NCBI RefSeq assembly: GCF_014647675.1
Contig: NZ_BMPQ01000014.1
Location: forward strand, 61,974-125,973
DNA from: Streptomyces flaveus
GTDB lineage: Bacteria > Actinomycetota > Actinomycetes > Streptomycetales > Streptomycetaceae
DNA length: 64,000 nt
Reading direction: 5' to 3'
The notes below the pieces were generated by a model, which was not told where the DNA came from, did not search any database, and saw only the letters and a list, made by a program, of their open reading frames with translations. Within the stretch, counting starts at the first letter, position 1. Each line of letters starts with the position of its first letter. The translations under genes and the position numbers were made by a program. This document shows, in pieces, positions 1-8,431 of this stretch.

Positions 1-31
1 CCCGCTGGGGGCGGCGGCTTGATCGAGGAGG

Positions 32-988
32 TCAGACCTCGGTGAGCGCTCCGCCGGTGGACGCGCCGGAGGCGATCCCGTGGGCGGGCTCAGGAACCGA
101 CTCCGGGGAGAGCAGCAGCGAGCGGCGGCCGTCCGCGCCGACCGGGACGTCGCCGTCGATGGTGACGCGGCGCAGGGTGCGCTCGTGGTCGTCGGAGTCG
201 TCCACTCCGTAGTGCTGGGTGGCGCGGTTGTCCCAGAGGGCGACGTCGCCGGTGCGCCACTGCCAGCGAACGGTGTTCTCCGGGCGTTCGACGTGCGACT
301 GGAGGACGCCCACGACGGCGCGCGAGTCGCTGCCGCGCAGACCGGAGAGCCTCTGAAGGAAGTTGCCGAGCAGCAGGACCCGCTCGCCGGTCTCCGGGTG
401 CACCCGCACCACCGGGTGCTCGGTCTCGAACTTGGTCGAGGTGAAGACCTGCCGGAACTGCCGCAGTTCCGCGGACACCGCGTTCGGCCGTACGGCCGCG
501 TAGTCGTTGGTGTGCACGCCGCGCAGGCTCTCGGCCAGCACCCGCAGCGGCTCGGGCAATCCTGCGTAGGCGGCGGCCGTGTTGGCCCACAGGGTGTTGC
601 CGCCGTACGGGGGGACGACCTCGGCGCGCAGAATGGAGAAGGCCGGGAACGCGGGCACGAACGTGACATCGCTGTGCCACTGGTTGGCGCGGCCGCCGTG
701 GTCGTTGTCGACGGCGAAGGCGTAGCGGCCGTCGACGGAGGGCACGGTCGGATGGGCGACGGGCTCGCCGAGCAGCCGGCCGAACGCCTCGTGTTCGTCG
801 GCGTCGAGGTGCTGCTGGTCGCGGAAGAAGACGACCTTGTGCTCGAGGACCGCGGCGCGGATCGCGGCCACGGTGTCCTCGTCGAGGCCGCCGCCGAGTC
901 GGACTCCGGAGATCACGGCTCCGATGCGGCCACCGACCTTTTCGATGGTGAGAGCGGTGTTCTTGGTGACGGATGCGGTGGACGTCAT
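32..988 (-). CDS. TauD/AtsK-type 2-oxoglutarate Fe(II) dioxygenase
   Basis: A 318-residue cytoplasmic non-heme iron dioxygenase of the TauD/TfdA family. Such enzymes use 2-oxoglutarate and O2 to hydroxylate the carbon next to a sulfonate or sulfate ester, which releases sulfite or sulfate. The iron triad is visible: H105 and D107 in QWHSDVTF, and H259 in RATQHYG, followed by the Arg-rich ERTLRR segment that binds 2-oxoglutarate. The stretch after the first motif (PPYGGNTLWANTAAAY) is closer to alkyl-sulfate dioxygenases (AtsK) than to taurine enzymes; that substrate guess is inference, but the sulfatase and importer next door support it. I start at the ATG preceded by GAAGGGA; a longer in-frame reading begins 64 codons upstream but has unconserved, low-complexity sequence. 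The gene is divergent from the ROK regulator. Confidence 0.88.
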   Translation of the reverse strand: MTSTASVTKNTALTIEKVGGRIGAVISGVRLGGGLDEDTVAAIRAAVLEHKVVFFRDQQHLDADEHEAFGRLLGEPVAHPTVPSVDGRYAFAVDNDHGGRANQWHSDVTFVPAFPAFSILRAEVVPPYGGNTLWANTAAAYAGLPEPLRVLAESLRGVHTNDYAAVRPNAVSAELRQFRQVFTSTKFETEHPVVRVHPETGERVLLLGNFLQRLSGLRGSDSRAVVGVLQSHVERPENTVRWQWRTGDVALWDNRATQHYGVDDSDDHERTLRRVTIDGDVPVGADGRRSLLLSPESVPEPAHGIASGASTGGALTEV

Positions 989-1325
989 GGCAGGTCCCTT
1001 CGCCGGATTGGCTGTTGGTGGCTGTGGTGTCCGTTGATGGCTTTTAGTTGCTGTCGGAGCGGAAGGAAATCCGCGCAGATGAAAGGCGTCCCGTAGCCGG
1101 TTCGACCCGCAAAGGCACTGAGGTGTGCGATGGGGATACGGCGTGATGGCCGGGTCGGGCGGTGTGCTGCCTTCAGTCACGAGCTTGGGCGCGCGCCCGG
1201 AAGCCGGTCAAGGCTCCCGGGCCCTGCTTCACGACCTTGCAATACGCCCGACACCCGCGCTGTGGTCCCTGCCACTGCCGGTCGCCAAACCACCTCCGTG
1301 CACGGCATGTTGGTGCCGCTCACCC
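989..1325. promoter_or_regulatory. divergent dioxygenase/ROK intergenic region
   Basis: About 400 bases (to 1393) separate the dioxygenase from the ROK gene and must hold both promoters. I see no convincing -10/-35 pair, no leader peptide on either strand and no long palindrome. The only clear structure is the repeat tract that starts at 1326. Confidence 0.4.
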
Positions 1326-1398
1326 GTCGTCCGGGAAGAACCGAGATCCCCTCGTCCGGGAAAATCGGCATCCTCTCGTCCGGAAGGACCGCCATGTC
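1326..1398 (+). repeat. three tandem 24-25-bp repeats over the ROK start
   Basis: Three adjacent copies of a unit starting TCGTCCGGGAA occur at about 1326-1350, 1351-1374 and 1375-1398. The last copy carries the ribosome binding site (GGAAGG) and the start codon of the ROK gene. Copies diverge in their second half. They could be duplicated translation signals or an autoregulatory site; nothing here decides which. Confidence 0.6.
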
Positions 1399-2626
1399 GA
1401 CCGTCACTCCCCCCGCTGCGCGCCCGTCCGGCGACGGCCGCCGGGAGGCCAACGCCGCGTCCGTACTGCGGGCCGTTCTCGACCACGGTCCGGTGGCCCG
1501 CAGCGGCATCGCCAGGCTGTCCGGGCTGAGCCCGGCGGCCGTCTCCCGGCAGTGCACCGATCTGGCGCGCCTCGGCCTGGTGCGCGAGGTACCGGAGCTG
1601 GTCGCAGCGAGCGGTGTGGGCCGACCTCAGATACCGGTGGACCTGCACACCGGTGAGACCGGCGGGCCACTGGTCGCGGGCGTTCACATCGGGGTGCCGC
1701 GCTCGGCCTTCGGGCTGACGGACCTGCGCGGCACGGTCCTGGTCCGGCACGACTTCCGGCACGACGGGATTCCCGCCGCCGAGCTCGCGGACCGGGTGGG
1801 CCGCGAGCTGGCCGCGTTCCTCGCCGGGCAGGCACCGGGCGGCGGCCGGGTCCTCGGGGTCGGCGCGGCGATCGGCGGCTGGGTGGACCCGGCCACCGCC
1901 ACGGTCGTACGGCATGACGCGCTCGGCTGGCACCACCACCCGCTGGGGGCCGAGCTGCGGCGGCACACCGGGCTGCCCGTCCGGGTCGACAACCATGCCC
2001 GTGCCGTCGCCCGGTCCGAGCTGCTCTTCGGCCGGCCCGCGGCGCGGCGTTCCCTGGTCCATCTGTTCGTGGGCAACGTGGTGGACGCGGCGCTCTCCAT
2101 CGCCGGCGTGGTGCACAGCGGGCCGCAGTCGGGTGCGGGGGACGTCGCGCATCTGCCCGTGCCGGAGAGCACCGTGCGGTGCCCGTGCGGCCGTACGGGT
2201 TGTCTGGAGGCGACGGTCTCCGACACCGTGATCGGCCGACAGGCGGTGGAGCACGGCATCGTCCCGGAGCCCAGCGCCGCGCTGCTCGTGGACGCGGCGG
2301 CGGCCGGCGACCGGCGTGCTGACGCGCTGCTGCGGGAACGCGCGCGTGCGGTGGGCCGGGCGACGGGGCTGCTCCTCGATGTGCTCAACCCCGATCTGGT
2401 GGTGGTCACCGAGCAGTCCAGCCTGCTCCAACCCGAGTACCTCGACGACATCCGGGCGGCCGCGGTCGGTCATTCGCATGTCTGTGACGATCCGGAGCGG
2501 ATCGTGGTCCCACATGCTGGACCGGCGGCGCTTCTCGTGGCGGCCGCCACAGTCGTCCTGAACCCGCTGTTCAAGAGCCCGCTGCAAACTTTCGGCAACA
2601 CTGCCGCAATGCTCCCGTCAGCCTGA
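1394..2626 (+). CDS. ROK family transcriptional regulator
   Basis: A 410-residue regulator with an N-terminal winged helix (about residues 18-75; GVARSGIARLSGLS-like helix-turn-helix) and a C-terminal ROK sugar-kinase-like domain. The zinc-binding ROK signature CPCGRTGCLE is present near residue 262, and an N-terminal GVHIG segment starts the ROK fold. ROK regulators usually sense a sugar or another small ligand. Here the gene sits between the dioxygenase and the sulfur-type importer, so it probably controls one or both; the ligand cannot be read from sequence. The ATG at 1394 is chosen because GGAAGG precedes it; an in-frame opening to 1130 lacks conserved sequence. Confidence 0.85.
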   Translation: MSTVTPPAARPSGDGRREANAASVLRAVLDHGPVARSGIARLSGLSPAAVSRQCTDLARLGLVREVPELVAASGVGRPQIPVDLHTGETGGPLVAGVHIGVPRSAFGLTDLRGTVLVRHDFRHDGIPAAELADRVGRELAAFLAGQAPGGGRVLGVGAAIGGWVDPATATVVRHDALGWHHHPLGAELRRHTGLPVRVDNHARAVARSELLFGRPAARRSLVHLFVGNVVDAALSIAGVVHSGPQSGAGDVAHLPVPESTVRCPCGRTGCLEATVSDTVIGRQAVEHGIVPEPSAALLVDAAAAGDRRADALLRERARAVGRATGLLLDVLNPDLVVVTEQSSLLQPEYLDDIRAAAVGHSHVCDDPERIVVPHAGPAALLVAAATVVLNPLFKSPLQTFGNTAAMLPSA

Positions 2627-2650
2627 CAAGTCGCCCTGAGGACAGGGCTG

Positions 2651-2687
2651 TTGACCCTTGTGGACGCCCGCTGTCATTCTGCTTCGC
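2651..2687 (+). promoter_or_regulatory. promoter for a probably leaderless leader peptide
   Basis: TTGACC (2651-2656) is followed after 18 bases by CATTCT (2675-2680), a fair sigma-70-like -35/-10 pair. The GTG of the leader peptide begins 7 bases after the -10 box, where transcription would be expected to start, so the message is likely leaderless. No Shine-Dalgarno sequence lies between. Confidence 0.55.
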
Positions 2688-2771
2688 GTGAACCTGGATC
2701 TGCGCCTCGTCTCCCGCTGGCACGTCGACCTCTGTCGGCAGTCCAGCGCGATCTGTGCTGTCTGCCGCTGA
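2688..2771 (+). CDS. 27-residue Cys-containing leader peptide (HVDLCRQSSAIC type)
   Basis: A short ORF starting GTG encodes 27 residues with the core WHVDLCRQSSAIC followed by AVCR and a TGA stop. Cysteines are residues 16, 23 and 26. The core matches the well-known actinobacterial short-peptide family with HVDLxRxSSAxC, found ahead of sulfate, thiosulfate and sulfonate assimilation genes. The established view of Cys-rich uORFs in mycobacteria is that ribosome stalling at Cys codons under cysteine shortage opens the downstream gene. Here the next gene is the importer lipoprotein, 205 bases downstream. The role in this organism is inferred from position and family. Confidence 0.8.
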   Translation: MNLDLRLVSRWHVDLCRQSSAICAVCR

Positions 2772-2976
2772 TCCCTTCTTGATCAGCCGCTGATCCGCCG
2801 CGGATTCACCGTCGGCCCTCCGGGTCCGCCCGGCCACCCAGCCGTCCGGGCCTCCGCCACCGGCCCGCTCCGAGACCTTCCCTCCCGTACCCGCACCACT
2901 TGATTGCGCGCTCCTCCGCCACGCCTCCGTACGGGCCATTAATTCCTGCCGCAGCGAAAAGAACAGGTCTTCCACC
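2772..2976 (+). promoter_or_regulatory. 5' leader with candidate attenuator hairpins
   Basis: Between the leader-peptide stop and the importer ATG are two small inverted repeats: ATCCGCCGCGGAT (2793-2805) and GCCCGG/CCGGGC (2828-2833 with 2846-2851, 12-base loop). Neither is followed by a T-run. They may be parts of the switch that the leader peptide controls, but the fold was judged by eye only. Confidence 0.35.
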
Positions 2977-4563
2977 ATGCCCTCGTCCTCCGCCCTGCCC
3001 CTGGATCCGCTGACCCGGCGCACCGCCCTGCGCGCCGCGGGTGCCGGCGCCCTGCTGCTCGGGACGGGCGGTGGGCTGGCCGGTTGCCGGTCGGCTGTGA
3101 ACGCGGAGGAGGGGTCGGCGGGTCCCAAGCGCGGCGGCACGCTGACCATCGCCATCAACCAGGACTTCACGCCGGCGCTGCTGTTCACGCAGACCGGCCA
3201 GTCGCTGCAGAACCGGCTGATCTACAACACCCTCATCCGCTACGACGACGACCTCGAGCCGCAGCCGGAGCTGGCAACTTCGTGGGAGTACGCCCCCGAC
3301 GGCAAGAGCATCACGCTCAAGCTGCGGGACGACGTGACGTACCACGACGGCCGGAAGTTCACCGCGGACGACGTCGTCTTCGCCGTCGAGAACCTTCGAA
3401 AGCCGGAGCGCTCGGCGCAGCTGGCGGCCACCGCCAAGGCGGTGACCGGCTTCGAGAAGCGCGGCGACCACGAGCTGGTGGTGAAGCTGGCGCACCCGGT
3501 GAGCAACCTCTTCGACCTCTTCGAGTTCATGATCATCACGGACCGGCACTCCGTCGAGGACGCCGTCAAGGGCAAGAAGCTCAACGGCACCGGCCCGTTC
3601 CGCTTCAAGCGGTGGCGGCCGGGGACCGGCCTCAGCCTCGCCCGCAACGAGAAGTACTGGAAACCGGACCGCCCCTACCTGGACGCCGTCGAACTCCGCG
3701 TCTACACGCAGCCGGACGCCCTGCTGTCCGCGCTCCGCTCGGGGCAGGCACAGCTCTCCTACCACGTCTCGGGCAAGCACCTCGCCACCCTCAAGAGCAG
3801 CTCCGGCTTCACGATCAAGCAGTACGACACCGGCAACGGCGCCGTGTACGTCGGGGCCACCCTCGACGAGGCGCCCGCCGACTCCAAGGCGTTCCGGCAG
3901 GCCATCGCCTGGGCGGTGGACCGGGACCGGGTCGTCGACCAGGCCCTCGGCGGCTACGGCCTCGCCTCCGCCGCGCCCTGGCCCAAGTCGTCGCCCGCCT
4001 ACAGCGAGGCGAACCGCACCCACTACACGCACGACCCCGGCAAGGCGCGAGAGCTGCTGAAGTCCTCCGGGGTGCCGACGAGCCGCACCCTCCCGCTCGG
4101 CCACCCCACCACGCCGCTGCACACCGCCATCGCCGAGATCGTGCAGTACGACCTCCAACAGATCGGCATCAAGACCGAGTTGCAGCCCTTCGACCCGGCC
4201 TCGTTCCAGAAGAAGCTGATCTCCGGCACCATGCCGACGCTCTGGGTCAACGGCCACGGCTTCGCGCAGGTGCAGCCCGCCACCCTGGCCGTGAGCGCGT
4301 ACCCCTTCAACGAGGCCAGGAACACCTCGCACTTCCGCTCCGCGGAATACACCGAGGCGGTCCAGGACGCCTGGCGGCAGAAGGACGCCGACGGGGCGAA
4401 GGCACACGCCCGCTACCAGAAGATCTCCGATCTGCTGCTGGACGAGGCGTTCATCATCGACCTCGCCGTCCAGGACTCGGTGCAGGTCGCCGCCGAGAAG
4501 CTGCGCGGACCGGCGCTCACCAAGTTCTCGTACCTGAACCTCGACGACGCCCACCTGGTGTGA
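2977..4563 (+). CDS. ABC transporter substrate-binding lipoprotein (peptide/nickel family)
   Basis: A 528-residue extracytoplasmic solute-binding protein of family 5 (DppA/OppA/NikA fold). The N-terminus has a twin arginine (R14-R15), a hydrophobic stretch and a lipobox LAGC with Cys at residue 37, so it is probably a Tat-exported lipoprotein. The mature part shows the family pattern GGTLTIAI, LATSWEY, ITLKLRDDVTYHDG and the later FRQAIAWAVDRDRVV segment. It is the first structural gene of the importer operon after the Cys leader peptide; the first permease ATG lies two bases after its stop. The family usually binds peptides or metal chelates. In this context an organosulfur compound (sulfate ester or sulfonate) is the better guess, as inference. 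Confidence 0.88.
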   Translation: MPSSSALPLDPLTRRTALRAAGAGALLLGTGGGLAGCRSAVNAEEGSAGPKRGGTLTIAINQDFTPALLFTQTGQSLQNRLIYNTLIRYDDDLEPQPELATSWEYAPDGKSITLKLRDDVTYHDGRKFTADDVVFAVENLRKPERSAQLAATAKAVTGFEKRGDHELVVKLAHPVSNLFDLFEFMIITDRHSVEDAVKGKKLNGTGPFRFKRWRPGTGLSLARNEKYWKPDRPYLDAVELRVYTQPDALLSALRSGQAQLSYHVSGKHLATLKSSSGFTIKQYDTGNGAVYVGATLDEAPADSKAFRQAIAWAVDRDRVVDQALGGYGLASAAPWPKSSPAYSEANRTHYTHDPGKARELLKSSGVPTSRTLPLGHPTTPLHTAIAEIVQYDLQQIGIKTELQPFDPASFQKKLISGTMPTLWVNGHGFAQVQPATLAVSAYPFNEARNTSHFRSAEYTEAVQDAWRQKDADGAKAHARYQKISDLLLDEAFIIDLAVQDSVQVAAEKLRGPALTKFSYLNLDDAHLV

Positions 4564-4565
4564 CC

Positions 4566-5510
4566 ATGCGCGGCTACCTCCTCAAACGGATCCCCTCCGC
4601 ACTGCTGGTCCTCCTCCTGGCCTCCTTCCTGATCTTCGCCATCCTGCGCCTGGTCCCGGGCGACGCCGCCGAGGTGCTCGCCGGACCCGACGCGGGTCCG
4701 GAGTCAGTCGCCGCCATCCGCGGTCAACTCGGCCTTGACGAGCCGCTGTTGGCGCAGTACGCGTCCTGGATCGGCGACCTGGTCCGGGGCGACCTCGGCC
4801 CGTCGTACGCCATCGGCGGCCAGGTCGCCGACCTGATCGGCGACGGGCTGGGCGCCACCGCCGAACTCACCCTGGGCGCCCTCTTCTTCACCGTCACCCT
4901 CGGTCTGCTGTTCGGCGTGCTCGGCGCCGCCTCACGGCGGCGCCCGGTGCGGGTGGTGGTCCATGCCCTGACCACCGGGGCGCTCGCGGTGCCGCCCTTC
5001 GTCACGGGCGTACTGCTGGTGCTGGTCTTCGCGGTCGGGCTGAGCGTCCTGCCGTCCGGGGGCCGCGTCGGCCTGCTGGAAGCGCCCGATCTGGAGCTGC
5101 AGTACCTGCTGCTCCCCTCCCTCTGTCTCGCCCTGCCCAGCGCCGCCGTGCTCGGCCGCTACCTCAAGGACAGCCTGGAACGCGCCTTCGCCGAGGACTA
5201 CATCCGCACCGCCACCGCGGCCGGCGTACCGCGGCGCAGGCTGCTGTGGCGGCATGCCCTGCCCAATGCCCTGCCGCCCGTCGTCACGCTGCTCGGCATG
5301 CAGACCGGCCAACTCCTGGGCGGTGCCGTCCTGGTGGAGGCGATCTTCGCCTGGCCGGGTCTTGGCCAGCTCGCCGAGCAGGCGCTGAACCGCCGCGACT
5401 ATCCGGTGGTCCAGGACCTCCTGCTGCTCCTCGTGGCCGTCTTCGTACTGGTCCAGCTGCTGACCGACGTCGTCTACGCCGCGCTCGACCCGCGGATCCG
5501 GTGGGAGTGA
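4566..5510 (+). CDS. ABC transporter permease, DppB-like
   Basis: A 314-residue inner-membrane permease of the BPD_transp_1 type. It begins MRGYLLKRIPSALLVLL with a first membrane span, followed by the extracellular segment LRLVPGDAAEVLAG typical of DppB/NikB. The EAA-like cytoplasmic loop (YIRTATAAGVPRRRLLWRHA) contacts the ATPase and lies near residues 215-235. It partners with the next permease gene, which starts within a few bases of its stop. The ATG at 4566 is preferred because it follows the lipoprotein stop directly and is the true N-terminus of the family. Confidence 0.9.
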   Translation: MRGYLLKRIPSALLVLLLASFLIFAILRLVPGDAAEVLAGPDAGPESVAAIRGQLGLDEPLLAQYASWIGDLVRGDLGPSYAIGGQVADLIGDGLGATAELTLGALFFTVTLGLLFGVLGAASRRRPVRVVVHALTTGALAVPPFVTGVLLVLVFAVGLSVLPSGGRVGLLEAPDLELQYLLLPSLCLALPSAAVLGRYLKDSLERAFAEDYIRTATAAGVPRRRLLWRHALPNALPPVVTLLGMQTGQLLGGAVLVEAIFAWPGLGQLAEQALNRRDYPVVQDLLLLLVAVFVLVQLLTDVVYAALDPRIRWE

Positions 5511-5518
5511 CCGCTGCC

Positions 5519-6391
5519 ATGACCACGCTCTCCTTCGTACGGGCACGGAAGCCGGGCCCCGGCGCCGCCCGCAACCCACACCAGCCCTACCGCAAGGCCC
5601 TGGCCACCACGCGCGGCCGGATCGGCCTCGCTCTCGCCCTGCTGGTGACCCTCGCCGGACTGCTCGCGCCCCTGCTCAGCTCGCACGTCCCGACCGCCCA
5701 GAGCGGCGAGGCGCTCCTCGCACCGGGCAGCCCCGGACATCTCCTGGGCACCGACGACCTGGGCCGCGATCTGCTGAGCCGGGTGCTGTACGGCATCCGC
5801 ACCGACCTGGAGGTCATCGCGCTCGCGGTGCCGCTGGGCGCGCTCCTGGGGTGTGCGTTCGCGCTGCTCGCCGCGGTGCACCCGGTGCTGGACACCGTGG
5901 TGCAACGAGTCTTCGACCTGGTGCTGGCCTTCCCGGGGCTGATCCTGGCACTCGCCATCACGGCCGTACTCGGTCCGGGCCGCCTGCCGGTGGTGGTCGT
6001 GATCGCACTGGCCGAAATCCCCGTCTTCGGGCGGCAGTTGCGTGCCGGGATCCTCGTCCAGCGCGAGCGCGAGTACGCCGTCGCCGCGCGGGTCGGCGGC
6101 ACGGGCCGGGCCCGGCTGCTGCTGCGGCACATCCTGCCCAACTGCGCCGATCCGCTGGTCGTGCAGCTCGCCGTCTCGCTCACCGTCGCCGTCTTCCTGG
6201 AGGGCGCCATGAGCTTCCTGGGGGTCGGCATCCGCCCTCCCGAGCCCACGCTCGGCAACATGCTCAGCCAGGCGCTTCCCTACCTGGCCCAGGCACCCCA
6301 CTTCGCCGCCGGTCCGCTGCTCGTCGTCACGTTGCTCGTCCTCGGTTTCTCGCTGCTGTCCGAGGCCCTGAACCGGGAGATACGCCGATGA
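5519..6391 (+). CDS. ABC transporter permease, DppC-like
   Basis: A 290-residue second permease of the importer. The family pattern is clear: N-terminal cytoplasmic stretch, first membrane span, then LLGTDDLGRDLLSRVLYG, and the EAA loop REREYAVAARVGGTGRARLLLRHILP near residues 175-205. An ATG at 5519 follows GGGAG by about ten bases. A GTG at 5507 that overlaps the previous stop (GTGA) is a possible alternative start and would add four residues. The stop overlaps the ATPase start by four bases (ATGA), so the subunits are translationally coupled. Confidence 0.9.
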   Translation: MTTLSFVRARKPGPGAARNPHQPYRKALATTRGRIGLALALLVTLAGLLAPLLSSHVPTAQSGEALLAPGSPGHLLGTDDLGRDLLSRVLYGIRTDLEVIALAVPLGALLGCAFALLAAVHPVLDTVVQRVFDLVLAFPGLILALAITAVLGPGRLPVVVVIALAEIPVFGRQLRAGILVQREREYAVAARVGGTGRARLLLRHILPNCADPLVVQLAVSLTVAVFLEGAMSFLGVGIRPPEPTLGNMLSQALPYLAQAPHFAAGPLLVVTLLVLGFSLLSEALNREIRR

Positions 6392-8409
6392 CATCCAGTA
6401 CGCCCACGACTTCCCCTACGCCGACGGCTTCCCCGTCACAGGACGCTCTGCTGGACGTACGAGGTCTGAGCGTCGACTTCGGCACTCCGGACGGGGCCGC
6501 CGTCCATGCCGTACGCGACGTCGGCTTCACCCTGCGACGCGGCGAGACCCTGGCCGTGGTCGGCGAGTCCGGCTCCGGGAAGTCCACCACCGCGCTGGCG
6601 TTGACGCGGATGCTGCCGGACACCGGCCGGATCACCGCAGGTTCCGTGCGCCTCGGCGACACCGAGCTGACCGGCGCGAGCGAGGAGGAACTGCGCGCGG
6701 TACGCGGTGCCCGGATCGGGATGATCTTCCAGGACCCGATGACCTCGCTCAATCCCGTCCTCTCCATCCGCACGCATCTGGACGAGGTGCTGCGCGCCCA
6801 CGGCCACGGCGACCGCGCCGCCCGCCGGGCGCGCGCCGAGGAGCTGCTGGCCCTGGTGGGCATCCCGGACCCGCGACGCCGACTGGACGACCATCCGCAC
6901 CAGTTCTCCGGAGGCCAGCGCCAGCGCGTCCTCATCGCCATGGCCCTGGCCAACGAACCGGAGGTGCTGGTGGCGGACGAGCCGACCACCGCGCTGGACG
7001 CCACCGTGCAGGAGCAGATCCTGGGCCTGCTGACCAGGCTCAACGAGGAGACCGGCACGGCACTCGTCCTCATCACCCACAACATGGGCGTCGTCGCCCG
7101 TACTTGCGCACGCCTGCTCGTGATGTACGGCGGAACGGTCGTCGAGGACGGCCCCACGGCCGAGGTCCTCACCCGCCCCCGCCACCCGTACACCGCGGGA
7201 CTCCTGGCCGCCGTGCCCCGGCTGTCCTCGCCCTCCGGCACCCGCCTCGCCGGGATCCCCGGCTCACCACCCGACCTGTCGCTGCCGCTCACCGGCTGCG
7301 CGTTCGCGGCGCGTTGCGCGTCGGCCGACGAGCGGTGCGGAAGCGAGGCGCCTGTGCTGGAGTCGCCTTTGCTGGAGTCGCCCGAGTTGGAGTCACCTTT
7401 GCTGGAGGCGACATCGCAAGCCGGGCATCACGTGGCGTGCTGGCACCCGGACACGGCGGCTTCCACCGTTACCTCTGCCGCGCCACCCGTACGGTCCAGG
7501 TACCGCAATCCGGCCGAACTGGCCCGTCGCGAGGCCGAGTTGGAGGTGCGGCTGGAGGTCGAGGGGGAGCCGGGGGACCAACTCCCGGCCGACGACGCAC
7601 CACTGCTGGAGACTTCCGCCCTGCGCAAGGAGTTCCGGGGACGCGGCCGGGTCGGCCGCCGCAATCGGCTCGTCGCCGTCGACGACGTCTCCCTGCGCCT
7701 GCACCAGGGCGAAACCCTGGGTCTCGTCGGCGAGTCCGGCTCCGGCAAGTCGACCCTGGCCCGCCTGCTCGCCCACGCCCACCAGGCCGACGGCGGCACG
7801 ATCCGACTGCGCGGCCAGGACGTCACCCGCCCCTCCCGTACGGCCCTGCGGACGCTGCGCCGCCAGGTGCAGATGGTCTTCCAGGACCCGTACGCCTCCC
7901 TCAACCCGCGGATGACGGTGGGCGACATCGTCGGCGAGCCCCTCCTCGTGCACGGTCTGCACCCGGACCGCGCGGCACGCGAGGCCCGCGTCGCCGAGCT
8001 CCTGGAGCTCGTCGGCCTGGATCCGGCAGCCGTGGACCGTCTCCCCCGCGCCTTCTCCGGCGGCCAGCGTCAGCGCATCGGCATCGCGCGCGCCCTCGCC
8101 CCGGAACCCTCCCTGCTGATCTGCGACGAGCCGGTCTCGGCCCTCGACGTCTCGGTCCAGGCCCAGATCGTCAACCTGCTGTCCGATCTGCAGCGCGACC
8201 TCGGCCTCGCTCTGCTCTTCATCGCCCATGACCTGGCGGTCGTACGGCAGGTCAGTCACCGCATCGCGGTCATGCACCGGGGGCGGATCGTCGAGTCCGG
8301 ACCCGTGGACGAGGTGTGCGAGTCCCCTCGGCACCCCTACACGCAAAAGCTCCTGTCGGCGGTACCCGATCCCGTCCCGGCCTCGGCCCTGGGAGTGCCC
8401 GCCGCATGA
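6388..8409 (+). CDS. fused double ATPase of the ABC importer (DppD-DppF type)
   Basis: A 673-residue protein holding two complete nucleotide-binding domains, which replaces the usual separate DppD and DppF. Walker A (GESGSGKST) occurs near residues 58 and 447; ABC signatures (FSGGQRQR) near residues 173 and 556; each is followed by a Walker B with DEP. Between them is the oligopeptide C-terminal region with Cys residues (CAFAARCASADERC). It is followed by a short low-complexity insert built of LESP-like units around residues 325-340. The gene is coupled to the upstream permease by ATGA. It powers the importer and completes the transporter within one operon. Confidence 0.92.
   Translation: MTSSTPTTSPTPTASPSQDALLDVRGLSVDFGTPDGAAVHAVRDVGFTLRRGETLAVVGESGSGKSTTALALTRMLPDTGRITAGSVRLGDTELTGASEEELRAVRGARIGMIFQDPMTSLNPVLSIRTHLDEVLRAHGHGDRAARRARAEELLALVGIPDPRRRLDDHPHQFSGGQRQRVLIAMALANEPEVLVADEPTTALDATVQEQILGLLTRLNEETGTALVLITHNMGVVARTCARLLVMYGGTVVEDGPTAEVLTRPRHPYTAGLLAAVPRLSSPSGTRLAGIPGSPPDLSLPLTGCAFAARCASADERCGSEAPVLESPLLESPELESPLLEATSQAGHHVACWHPDTAASTVTSAAPPVRSRYRNPAELARREAELEVRLEVEGEPGDQLPADDAPLLETSALRKEFRGRGRVGRRNRLVAVDDVSLRLHQGETLGLVGESGSGKSTLARLLAHAHQADGGTIRLRGQDVTRPSRTALRTLRRQVQMVFQDPYASLNPRMTVGDIVGEPLLVHGLHPDRAAREARVAELLELVGLDPAAVDRLPRAFSGGQRQRIGIARALAPEPSLLICDEPVSALDVSVQAQIVNLLSDLQRDLGLALLFIAHDLAVVRQVSHRIAVMHRGRIVESGPVDEVCESPRHPYTQKLLSAVPDPVPASALGVPAA
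7355..7412 (+). repeat. in-frame LESP-type tandem repeat in the ATPase linker
   Basis: Near-identical units resembling CTGGAGTCGCCTTTG repeat about four times, coding for LESP/LLESP/ELESP/LLEA. The unit length is a multiple of three, so copy-number change alters only linker length between the two ATPase domains. It looks like recent slippage expansion. Confidence 0.7.
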
Positions 8410-8431
8410 CCGACCCCGAGGAACGCACCCC

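Noticed and set aside
80..1096. Long plus-strand reading frame opposite the dioxygenase
   Set aside because: It is the antisense shadow of a gene with clear motifs; high GC leaves such frames open.
2806..4554. 582-codon minus-strand frame over the importer lipoprotein
   Set aside because: Composition is Val/Gly/Glu/Arg-rich shadow sequence with no family motif, opposite a well-marked lipoprotein.
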